Source: Nageia nagi (taxonomy: Eukaryota; Pinophyta). From it: a stretch of 64,000 nucleotides of DNA. Under the pieces are notes generated by a model. It was not told where the DNA came from and did no database searches. It saw only the letters and a list, made by a program, of their open reading frames with translations. Within the stretch, counting starts at the first letter, position 1; the number at the start of each line of letters is the position of its first letter. The stretch is taken from the NCBI GenBank assembly GCA_050084985.1, contig JBITNC010000001.1, positions 163,990,001 through 164,054,000 of the forward strand, in the 5' to 3' direction. The translations under genes and the position numbers were made by a program. Below, in pieces: positions 11,001-23,000 of the stretch.

Positions 11001-14000
11001 CCTTTCATGTTTCAATTATAAAACTTATTATTATTGCTTTGACAGGGTTCAAAGTTTTAAGGGCTTCGATATTCTGGTTTTCATCTACCTTCTGCTCAGA
11101 AACATGCCAACACTAACGTTGAACTATAATTTATCTTCAAATAACCATGTATTATGTATTGAATCATGGATTGTCTTGTTTTTATGCATTTGTAGAACGT
11201 ATCTGATATCTGTTTGAAGTTCTCCAATATGTTCTATCAATAGATGTTCTGGATTTCTTCTAATCGATGTTGTTCAAGATTCCCATTCTGAGGAATATTC
11301 TTTAACTGACCTGGTTTTTTGTAAGCTGTAATTACTTTAATTTATTAGTAGAGTCAATATTTAATGGTTGAAACTTTTTAAGGTAATCATCAATAGATCC
11401 TTTCCATGCAAGGTGAAACCTTCAATTTTTGTCTCAACTAATTGTTCCATCTAGATGCTTCTCCGTAACCCAAAAATAGCTATGGAATTTAATTCCAATT
11501 TGCTTGGATTTAATGTACCCACGTTCATGCTTCATATGGGTTTCCTTGCCAAACGTTTGTAATTAAATTCTGAAATTAGTTTTCATAGGTATATGAGTCC
11601 ATGTTTACAAATATGATTTTTTGAAAATATGGTCTGGAGCCAAATTTTAAATTTGGCCAAAGTTCGGAAAAAGGGAAAAATTCGTGGCACAAAAAATTGT
11701 CAAATTCTTATAAATAATGGAAAAAGTATGGGAAAAAATGGCAAAGTCGGCAAGTATACTTGGTTCATTAAAATAGACAAAAAAACATGCATTGGAACTG
11801 CCCTTCGGCGAATTTACACTGTATTTGGTGTTTTTCATTGTTTTTTCGACGTTTATACGACAAATGTGTTGGATTTCATGGTTTGACCAGTCAACTGGCA
11901 AAATTTTGACCTTTTTTGACCAAATTTGGCATATTTTTGGTGTATGTGCGTGCCATATTTTGGACGCACTTGTTGTATTTTTGAGGAATATTTGGCCAGA
12001 GGACAAGTCGGTAAATTCAGCGAATTTGGTCTCCGAATTTGGAAACTATGATATGAGTTGCTAGTTTCGCTGTTGTTCATTCCTTGATGTCCATGTTGCC
12101 TGAATTCATTTGTTTCCTCAATACTTATGTTTTTGGTTTCATTTGTTTCGTCAATACTTATGTTTTTGTTGGATGGTTCTTGGTGGGTCTGCTGAAGCTT
12201 AGCACATATAATACGTGGATGCCCACTCTCCCCATTTTGACTTCTCAATATGTTTTCACCTGTATTTTATCATGTTTTACACAATCTCTCCATATATACA
12301 TAGATATACATGCTTATAATTAAACTTGTCTAAAGTGCATATATACATTTCTTAATGTATGCATTATAGATATAAATATATTTTTTAGCTGTCCAATATT
12401 TTTCTTCTTGTTTTTAAAATAATCAAAACTTTTGTAGCAATAAAAAAATTTCCTTTACCAACAAACTGCTCGGATACCATGTGAAGTGATACACGAATTA
12501 TATAATTTATTATATATAACTGATAAGGTATATATAATAGATAAATAAATAATAATATGAATACTTTTGAATAGAATATCAGTTTATATAGATATCCACT
12601 TGAAAGTATAATATAAAGACAAATACCTCTTAAATACTAATACATGATATCATTAATGATTACTTGATATTAATATTATTAAATGTTAATGTTATTATTG
12701 ATGATTTAGATCTGTAACATGTTTCCTAGTAAGCCTGTTGTAGTCTTTTGAATGTTGCAAACTCAAAACATTCATGCTATAAATAGTTAATTAGAGAGAA
12801 GCCATGAATTTTGGTTATTGGATGGAAATGTGTTCCCCCTGGAGGAGGCATTTCCCCGTGTTGGGAATTTGAGAACATCCCTGGGAATGTCTCTTTGTCG
12901 TTCCCTTTTTGGGGAGGTGGCAGTCTTGGGAGCATTCTAGTGGTCGGAGGAGCCATTCGCGCTTTGTGCCCTTGTTGCGAATGCCAAGGGTAATGCTTGG
13001 CCATTCCCGAGAACGGCTGGTCATTTGTCAACTATTCCTAGGAAGGACCAAAAGTTCCCTTTTGTTTTGGGTATCTAGGCTCAAATGAAAATTACAAATT
13101 TAATTTAAATTTTAAAAAAATGTGCTCAAAAAACGTTTCTTCATGAGAGAGTTAGGCCAAAGTATATGTCTAGTCCAGTTGCATGGTGGGATGTTGATCT
13201 TGTGGAGGCAACTTGTCTTGAGGCTGATGATGATGTGGAGAGGTTGGTCGGATTGCCATTGGAAGAGCTTTGGTTGTATGATGAGGGAAACTCATTAGAT
13301 AACTCAGCAGAGGAGCAGGATCATGATGATGATATTAATATACTAGCTCATGAGCCCATAGAGCTAGAGTTTTGATTTTGGCATTTTTCCATTTGACATA
13401 TTCTTGTCAAAGTCTAGTCTATATATTTAGTTTTACTACTATGATTTCAGTAGTACTATATTTCTGATTTCACATCTATCATTATGTACTAGACTAATTC
13501 AGACTTAATGACATTATATCTTATGATCATTGATTATGGCTCATTTTGATACTCTGATTCACACTTGATTTCTAATTGTAGTTCCAAGTTTTGTATATAT
13601 GATTGAATTGATAATAATAATGAATTTGAAATAATGAAATCTCAAAAATCTGAAAATTCTAGGAAGTTCTACTAGAATTATAATTGTTGTTCCCCTAATG
13701 TTCTCAGCGTGCTCCCCAAAAATGATCTCCTTGCCCGCTTCCCCATTCCGAGATATGTGTTCTCTTGTATTCCCATTCTGTTGGAGTTTTTACATTTGCA
13801 GATCTGCTAGAGTAAACGCCGTCGCGTTTCCGAAATGCTACCACCCTCTATGTTTCCAAAACACCTGCACCCTCTGCGTTTTGAAACGCCCTTGTGTTTT
13901 TGGAGACCTACCGCGTTTTGTCAGTGTTTTTGACAGTTACGACATTTATGATGTTTGATCATGGTTTTAGTGCTTCCACTTCGTTTCAAAGTTTGTTATT

Positions 14001-17000
14001 TCGTAGGGATAATGGGAGATAGTCTTAAAACATGTTTGTAACTCCCATTTAGCTATTTTAGGTGGATTTAAGTGGATTTTATGTAATAGTCCATATCATG
14101 TAGTTTCTTGGTCATGTAACCTCCATGAGTGCTCAAATCAGTTACTTATTGAGGTCCTATATATTGTACTTTGAATTTGCCTATTGATAATGTAGTGTGT
14201 GTGTTTTAGTTCTTTCTTATTCTCTCATGTTGGTACCAGAGCTAGTTGATCTTAGTTGGGTTTGATGAGGCTGTGGGTACTTTGCAACAACTTGGCGAGT
14301 TTTGCAAAAAGTGATCCAAATAGGCGTGTAGTTTTTACTGAGCTTGTTGGAGTGAGTGAGATGGCTTTTGAAGTGAATTCTTTTCCCATACCAAAGTTCA
14401 ATGGTGAGGATTACGAATATTGGGCATTGAAGATGAAGCATTTGCTCATAGGAAAAGGAATATGGGACATCATTGAAGATGGCTATGTGGAACCAAGTTG
14501 GGCCACACTACTTCAAGCCTATAGGCCTGCTAAAAGAGAGGCTCAAAAGAAGAACTCCTTTGCTATCTACCATCTCCAATCAGCCTTGGATAAGTGGCTC
14601 TTCCCAAGGATTGCTAGTTGCAATACGCCAAATGATGCATGGAAGGTCTTGAAAGATGGGTTCCAAGGCATTGAAGTGAAACAATTGAGGCTTCAAAGTT
14701 TGAAAACAAAGTTTGAAAATCTAAAGCAAAAAGAGAATGAGAAAGTTGGAGAGTATTGTGTAAGAGTGAAGAGTTATGTCCAAATGATGGAGACACTTGG
14801 AGAGGAGATCACAAATTCTATTGTAGTGAAGAAAGTGTTGAGAACACTTCTTCCCAAATGGAGCCAAACCGCTATCATGTTTGAAGAGACCAAAGATTTG
14901 AGCATCCTCACTCTTGATCAGCTCATTGGTTCCTTGATGTCACATGAGGAAAGGCTTGCTCCACTTTCCAATGTTGGGAGTGTGGAAAAGGCCTTCACTT
15001 CTAGAGAAGGTGACACTAGCACTAGTGTTCAAGGGGGAGCTCAAGGTAGACGAAGAGGAAGGAGAGGTGGCTTCCAAGGTAGAGGAAGATTCCAAGGAAG
15101 AGGTAGAGGGGATTCTCCAAGAGGTGACAAAAGAGACAAGCAATGTTACTATTGTAAAAGTATGGACACTATGAGAGAGAAAGTAGATTGAAAGCTTCTC
15201 AAGAAGGAGCCTAAAGTGCCAACTATGGTGAGGAGGATACACCCTCCACCTTGTTCTTGTTTTATGCCCACTTAGCCCAAAAGCAAGGATGATACATGGA
15301 TTCTTTACACCAGTTGCTCCAACCACATGACCAGCAAGGGAGATTTGTTTTGTGCCATGGATGATTCCCACAAGTCCAAGATCACACTTGGAGATGACAA
15401 AGCCATTCAAGTTGAATGCATGGGAGCTATGGAGGTGTCTACAAATGAAGGTAACAAGAAGGTTAATGATGTATATTTCATTCCAAAGCTGAAACATAAT
15501 TTGTTGAGTGTGGGGCAAATGATGGAGAAGAACTACAAGCTTGTGTTTGAGGATAGTAAATGTGTGATTTTTGATAAAAATCAAGGGCATAAGCATGTCA
15601 CCACTGTTTCCATGACAAAGAATATATTGCTTCCTCTTAAATTTGGTGAGCAAAGCTCCAATTTTGCTAATGTTGCTATTGATGATAAGAGTTGGCTTTG
15701 GCATTTGAGATATGGGCACCTCAACTTTGCAAGTTTGAAAAGCTTGGTCTCCAATGAGATGGTGTATGGGCTGCCCAAGGTCCAAGATCATAAAGAAGTA
15801 TGTGCCGTATGTTCTACAGGCAAGCATTCAAGATCAAGCTTCCCAAAAAGTCAAGCATGGAGAGCCTCTTACCCCCTCCAATTGGTGCATAGCGACATAT
15901 GTGGGCCAATGCAAACTTCAAGTATTGGTAAAAGTTTTTATTTCCTTACTTTCATTGATGATTGTACAAGAATGTGTTGGATTTACTTTTTTAAGCACAA
16001 GGATGAAGCTTTTGCATACTTTAAGGAGTTCAAGAATAATGTTGAAAAGCAGAGTGGCTATTATTTGAAATGTTTAAGAACAAATAGAGGGGGGGAGTTT
16101 TTTAGTAATGAATTCTTGCAATATTGTAAAGATTGTAGTGTGAGAAGGCAACTCACTGCTGCCTACACTCCACAACAAAATGGTGTAGCTGAACGTAAGA
16201 ACAGAACATTGGCTAATATGGCAAAAAGCATGCTCCAAACTAAAGGATTAAGCAACATTTATTAGGCTGAAGCTATTAGGACAGCAGTGTATATTTTATA
16301 TGGATGTTCAATCTCTAGTTTGGATGGCATAACTCCTTTTGAGGCATGGTATGATAAAAGACCAAATATGAATCATTTGAGTGCTTGGTTGCTTGGGTTA
16401 TGTGCATGATCCAAAGGAACATAGACAAAAATTAGATCCAAAGAGTGAGCCTTGCATATTTATTGGTTATTGTGAAACAAGCAAAGCATATAGATTGTAC
16501 AATTTCAAAACTCACAAAGTTGTTGTTTCGAGAGATGTTATTTTTGATGAAGGGAGAGCATGGTGTCATAAAAAACAACTTGTTGATGATGGATCCTTTG
16601 ATGGAAGCTCTTCAAATGTGCAATCTACTGTTCATCACAGCCAACAAAATATGCAGCCCAAAGCTTCAAACAGTCCACAAAAGCCCACACAAGTACAGCC
16701 CAAAGATGTTCCAAGTGATGGTGATGCATCTCCAAACAAGAATGGTAAAGTAAGAGGTCATAGAACACTTGCAAATCACCCTCCTTCTCAAATGTTAGAT
16801 CAGAATTTTCAAAAAGAGTTACAAGAGGACAAGAAAAGAAGTAGATCAAGTAATTAAAATACTTGAAAATCTCCATTTGTATAGTGATGAGTTGGATGGT
16901 GAACCAAAGGGTGAATTGGCTAGTTTTGCATTGGTAGCTAGTGCTGATTTAGAGTCTTCTTGTTATGAAAATGCAAGTACTAATGATGTTTGGATGAAGG

Positions 17001-20000
17001 CCATGAAAGAGGAGATACACTCCATTGAGAAAAAAGATACATGGGAGCTAGTTGAGCCTCCAAGAGGGGCAAAGGCTGTAGGCTCTAAATGGGTCTATAA
17101 AACAAAGTTTAATTCTGATGGCACCATTGATTGGTACAAGGTTAGACTTGTGGCCAAAGGCTTCACTTAGAGATACAGCATAGACTATGAGTAGACCTTT
17201 GCTCCTATTGTTAGACAAGAAACCATCATAATGGTTCTCTCCACTGCTGCTCACAAAGGCTGGAAGATATACCACTTCGATGTCAAGAGTGCATTCTTGA
17301 ATGGATACCTTGATGAAGAGGTATTTTTTACTCAGCCCTAAGGTTTCAAAAAGAAAGGTAAAGAACATCATATTTACAGGTTGAAAAAGGCTTCGTATGG
17401 CCTCAAGCAAGTGCCATGGGCTTGGTAATCATGGATAGATGGGTATTTCCATAATTCTGGGTTCATAAGAAGCAAAAGTGAACCAACTCTCTATTATAAA
17501 CATGAAGGTACTGATGTTTTGCTGATTTGCCTTTATGTTGATGATCTTATTTACATGGATAGCAATTCTAGATTGAATGATGGTTTCAAAAAGTCCATGA
17601 TGCAAGAATTTGAAATGAAGGATCTTGTTCTTATGCACTATTATCTTAGTTTGGATGTATATCAAGATGTTAAACATATTTTTATTCTCAAACCAAATAT
17701 GCTATTGATTTGTTGTGTAAGTTTGGCATGGATGATTGTACAGCTGTTGTTACTCCCATTGCTCATGGAGAATACTTAAGCAAAGATGGTGGGGTTACTG
17801 AAGCTGATGTGCACACCTACAGAAGCATTGTTGGGAGCTTGATGTTCTAAACAAATTCATGACCAGATATTTGTCGTGCTGTCTCACTTTTGTCCAGGTA
17901 CATGAGTGCTCCTAAAAAAAATCATTTAAAGGCAGCCAAGCGAATATTGAGATATGTAAAAGGTATCCCGAATTTTGGCACCCATTACCTCAGAAATAAG
18001 CATGTCAAACTTGTGGGATATAGTGACAATGATTGGGATACTGATGTTAATGATAGAAAATCAACTTTTGCAAATTGTTTTAGCCTTGGGTCTGGTCTTG
18101 TTACATGGTCTTCCAGGAAATAAACAACCGTAGCTCTGTCCTCCTTTGAAGCTGAATACATTGCAATTACTAATGCTAGTACCCAAGTTTTATGGATGAG
18201 AAAGATTCTGGAGGAGATTGGAGAAACCCAAATTGGTGCCACCACTCTGTTCTGTGATAACCAAAGTGTTATTCAGCTGGTCAAAAATCTGGTGCACCAT
18301 TCCAGATCCAAACACTTTGACATGAAATATCATTTCATTCGTGACATGGTTGAGAAGAAGATTGTCAATTTACATTATTGCCAGACAAAGGACAATTTGG
18401 CTGACCTATTCACTAAGTGCGTTGCTACACGTCAGTTTGTAAAGCTGAGAGACTACCTGGTCAGCCCTCTCACCTTTAAGGGGGAGTATATTGAAGTTTT
18501 TACATTTGCAAACCTGCCAGAGTAAAATGTTGGTACGTTTTTGAAACGCCGCCGCATTTCCTAAACTCTACCACCCTTTGTGTTTCCAAAATGCCTGCAC
18601 CCTCTGCATTTCTGAAACGCCTCTGCGTTTCTAGAGGCCTATTGTGTTTTGTCAATGTTTATGATAGTTATGACATTTATGATGTTTGATCATGGTTTTA
18701 GTGCTTCCACTTCGTTTCAGAGTCTGTTACTTCGTTGGGATAATGGTAGATAGTCCTAGAACATGTTTGTAACTCCCATTTAGCTATTTTAGGTGGATTT
18801 AAGTGAATTTTATGTAACAGTCCATAGAACTTAGTTTCTTGGTCATGTAATCTCCATGAGTGCTCACATCAGTTACTCATTGAGGTCCTATATATTGTAC
18901 TTCGAATTTGCCAATTGATAATGTAGCGTGTGTGTTTTAGTTTTTTCTTATTTTCTCACATTCCTCAGCCATGTGGAACCTTGTTGAGTACATATATTTG
19001 GGAGAAGACTTAATTACCACAATTTGCATGTTCTGATGAGGGTATAAGGACCCTTATCATTATGTGAACATTGACTTAGGATTATTATGTTTATTATATA
19101 TAATTTATTATATATAGGTAAACATAAATACATTATTAACATGGGCATTATTGACTGTTTACAAACATTATAATACTGCCCCCTATATAGTCATATTAAA
19201 AACTACATTCTATTAGTTTTTTTTTTTGGATGTTATATGTCTAATTAATGAATATTTAGTTATGAAGGAACACAATAATTTAGTATAAGCCTTTACGATG
19301 CCCCCCTTGTATCATTGTAATTAATTATGGAATTCTATGAATTCCCCTTTGTATTATATTTTATTATTATGTTGTGCTTTAAGTTAATACTTGGGATAGA
19401 AGACTTAATGGGTCATTGGACCCTACTGTGAGCCCCAAGTGGGATGTCTCCCTCCCAAGCATAGATTAGGTGTTTTAATGTACTTGGAAATCCCGATCAT
19501 GATTGTGGGAATCCCAAGGTCTATTTAGCATTTATGTGGATGGATAAGCATTTGTATACATGTGCCAGCCTTGGGGAGCCTCCTAGACCCCCACGTTGAC
19601 CCATGATGACATCCTAGCACCCATGCATGACTCTTAGACCCACGTTAGGCATGCGTGGCACTCCAGACCCCCATGTTGGCATTTATGGCTTCTAGATACC
19701 CACATTGGGCATGCCTGACCCCTAGGTCCCCGCGTTGGATATTCTGGGCCCCCAGGAGGCTAACGTTGGATTAGAGGAGCCGGGGAATGACTACTAAGTG
19801 AGATCCAGATCCAGTAAAGCGTTATATAAGGCGTTGGAGCCTCATAGCTGGATATACAGAATATTATTATTATCTTTGATACTATCTTGTGGACAAGAGT
19901 CTTAGCGTAACGCTAAGCGAAGCCCTAGGTGTAGCATCTAGGAGGATTAGCAGGTTGAAAGGTCCTGTTAGTCTATGGCTTTGGTGCAACACCCTAGCCC

Positions 20001-23000
20001 ATCTGGTGGTATTCCAAGGTTGTGCTTCTACCATTCAGTTGGCCGCCTCGATCAAAGGAGGGCTTCTTCGATGGAGAGGATTCATGTTTTGAGCGAGCGA
20101 GATTGTCCTGTATGTCCGTCTAGCTTGAGGATATTCGTTGTGCCCATGTTGGCTCCTTGAAGGCCAATGTCCAACTCTAGGAGCTTGGTATTGTATTGTT
20201 ATTCATCATTTATCTTACATACAACCATTGGGCAGTTGGATCTCATATTATCTTGTAGATTTGTCTATAATTGCAATGTTGTGGTTTGTTTATGGATGCA
20301 TGCTTGTAGTAGTCAGACGTTGGCATATTTGTCTAGTGCAAACTTGTATTGGATGCTCTAGCTCCAATGTTGGCAATTTGAGAGTTTGAATGCTTATTCT
20401 TGCTAGCCTTGTCCAGACGTTGGGTATATTTGCTTGTGTTCAATTTAATTGCACTTGAATTTGTAATCTGATCTTTACAGCCTTAGTCTACGCATCTATT
20501 TCCTTGTATATATGATCACTCATGCCATGCATCTTATATATTTATTTCTTCTTGTTTAAGTTTTAAAGCTTTAATTGTCCTTTGTAAAGACAATATAGGC
20601 TGCTATACATTGTATGCGAAAAATTTCAATCCTATGGTAGCGGTTGTAACCCAATTTCATTGGATTTTGACCAAACTTGTGGGCTAGTGGCCCAGTTTTT
20701 GGGGTTTTGATTCACCATGGTAGCTCGTATTAGTAAGTCTTGTACAAACTTTTAATTGTTAGTTTATGGAGATTCAGGGATTTGGGTGCCATAGTTATTC
20801 TCTCATAAATTTAGAAGTGACATATAGAGATATTTCCAGTCCTAAAATGGAATAAAAAATATTCAATCATTTTTACAAATTTCAAGTACAAAGGAACATT
20901 ACATACCTCCATAATTTGCGTAGCTGTAATACATTAGGCATAAGAGAAGAGATATCTGTTGACATCCTTGTATATTTTCAATTAATTTGTGATTGTCTCT
21001 TTATCTTTTCATCTAGTACCTTCCTCTTGATGCACTTGTGGGGCCTTGTCATCAGCTACAAATTTTTTTTCAGAGTACTTTGGGTTCAAATAATGCTCAA
21101 TTGTCTGCAAGACTTGTGTAGTTGCTTTTACCATCTACAATCAATTAGATCCCAACGATGAGGGTATTACTTTGCCATGCATTTGCAATAGAACATAATG
21201 TCCACTTTGGCCCTTTTCATGGTTTTATAAATGTAACCCATTGGTGGTTTGATTTGGTTGAGAAGACAAAGAATGCTCATCGATGTTCTGCCTCTTGAAA
21301 AAACTATTTCAAAACAAAAGACACTTAGATTAGAGCACCCTCCAGATGCCACTATTTATATTCCATAAAATATCAAGCAGGTTTTTCTTTGAAGTTGAAT
21401 TTTATGGATCAAATAAGGTGTTTCAGGTAATTATGAGACTTTTCCACCAGTGTCAAAGTTACCCAATATTGTTTTCAACTTAAACTCTTCAGGTCAATCT
21501 TAGTTCAAAATTTTCAACTTTTGCAAATGATGTCTGGCATCACTGGAAATGTCACTAGTACATTAAGAAGGTTTGATATTACAGATTGGCTATAATATTA
21601 AAAAATTGGTTATGATGAAAGATATATAGCAAAAACATACGTTTTGGGCGGAATTGCCTAACAATTATATCAGTAGTAAGTGAAAATTACTTTTTCCATT
21701 TGAGCCCATGGAATCTTCGGACCTGAGCCACCAATTTAGACATGGGGGTAAGTAATCTATTTATAGTATTTAAATAATTTAAAGTAAATCTTATAGGTAA
21801 AAATTATAACTGTCCTCAAATTACATTTAGTTAATCATATGTATGAAATTTGCAAACTAACTTTTACAACTTATCATATACTTACAAAATGCACACATGT
21901 TATTTTGCAGCCTCATTTAAAAAACCACTTGCACCTTTGGATTTGCAATATCCACATGTAATATCCAAGCCTTGCATGCTATCTAAAATATGGAGTCAAG
22001 ACTGCCAATATCAGATTAGAATCAGTTATTTCAGTCCATCTGAAATCATAGATATTATATGCATAAAACCCTAACTTAAGAGACTCGTACATACAAACTG
22101 CACGGCATTTCCTCAATCCATCAAATGGGTTTTCAGACATCCTAGCACGGATTCAAATGAAATTAATATCTCAGAAAATGATTTATTTAATTCATTCTGC
22201 TTTAATTAAGAGTAAGAGATCACGAAATGCCATTCAAAGAGTAAACAATAATCTGCAAGTGCTCTTAATTCATTCTGCTTTAATTATAAGAATAAGAGAT
22301 CAAGAAAAGCATGTACAAACAATCCTCATACTCAAAAATCATTTATCTATATGAAAACTACGGAGGCCTTGAGAGCTCTCCACTCGGCCATCCCTGAGAG
22401 AGTGTAATGGTCGATGGTAATGAAATGGAATACACTGATGCCAACTGTCAATTGAATCTCAACATTTTGTGTATGTTTCCAGATGGTCCATACCCATTCA
22501 CCATACACACACAGAGAGATCAGGTAGGGCTGGGTCAGCAATAACAAGAACGAGTATAGTTGGCTGGAAATACGAGTAGAGAGTGTTGGCTTTGGCAAAT
22601 AGACCGTTAAACATCAATTCCTACTTTAAAGCGTATGCATTCAATTTAGCTAGGTTAAAAGAGATTATGGATTCTCTCCAATAACAAGATAGGTGTGATA
22701 TCCCTATTTACATTTATAGAGTGGTAAAACTCAGACTCGCCAAGCCTTTGGCTTTAGGAAAATGTTGGCTGAAACCTCAGTAATAAAAAAGTTATTAAAA
22801 TTTATATTTTTCCAAGTAACTCGTTAAAACTTTTGACTTAAAAAAAAACTTGGCAAAGACTTTCGAGGCAGCTAAAAAATTAGCAAAAACTTAGTCAACC
22901 TCAAGATCTCACACATCTATGTGAGATTGACCTGACAAGTTTATTCATGATTACTTCTTGGAGACACACAATTTTGATTGCCATTACACAGACGTACACA

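Larger units (their letters stand above)
13779..18958 (+). mobile_element. Complete but inactive copia LTR retrotransposon
   Basis: Direct LTRs lie at 13779-14227 and 18489-18958. The insertion is flanked by a perfect 5-bp target duplication CATTC (13774-13778 and 18959-18963), which fixes both ends. A primer binding site TGGTACCAGAGC follows the left LTR and a purine tract TTAAGGGGGAG precedes the right LTR. The interior runs gag, protease, integrase, reverse transcriptase, RNase H, the copia order. Three frameshifts, multiple stops and lost catalytic residues show it is dead. The right LTR starts TATTG instead of TGTTG. Confidence 0.95.

Noticed and set aside
14940-15827. Long minus-strand ORF (295 codons)
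   Set aside because: It lies opposite copia gag/pol, has no motif, and the + strand carries unmistakable gag, protease and integrase signatures.
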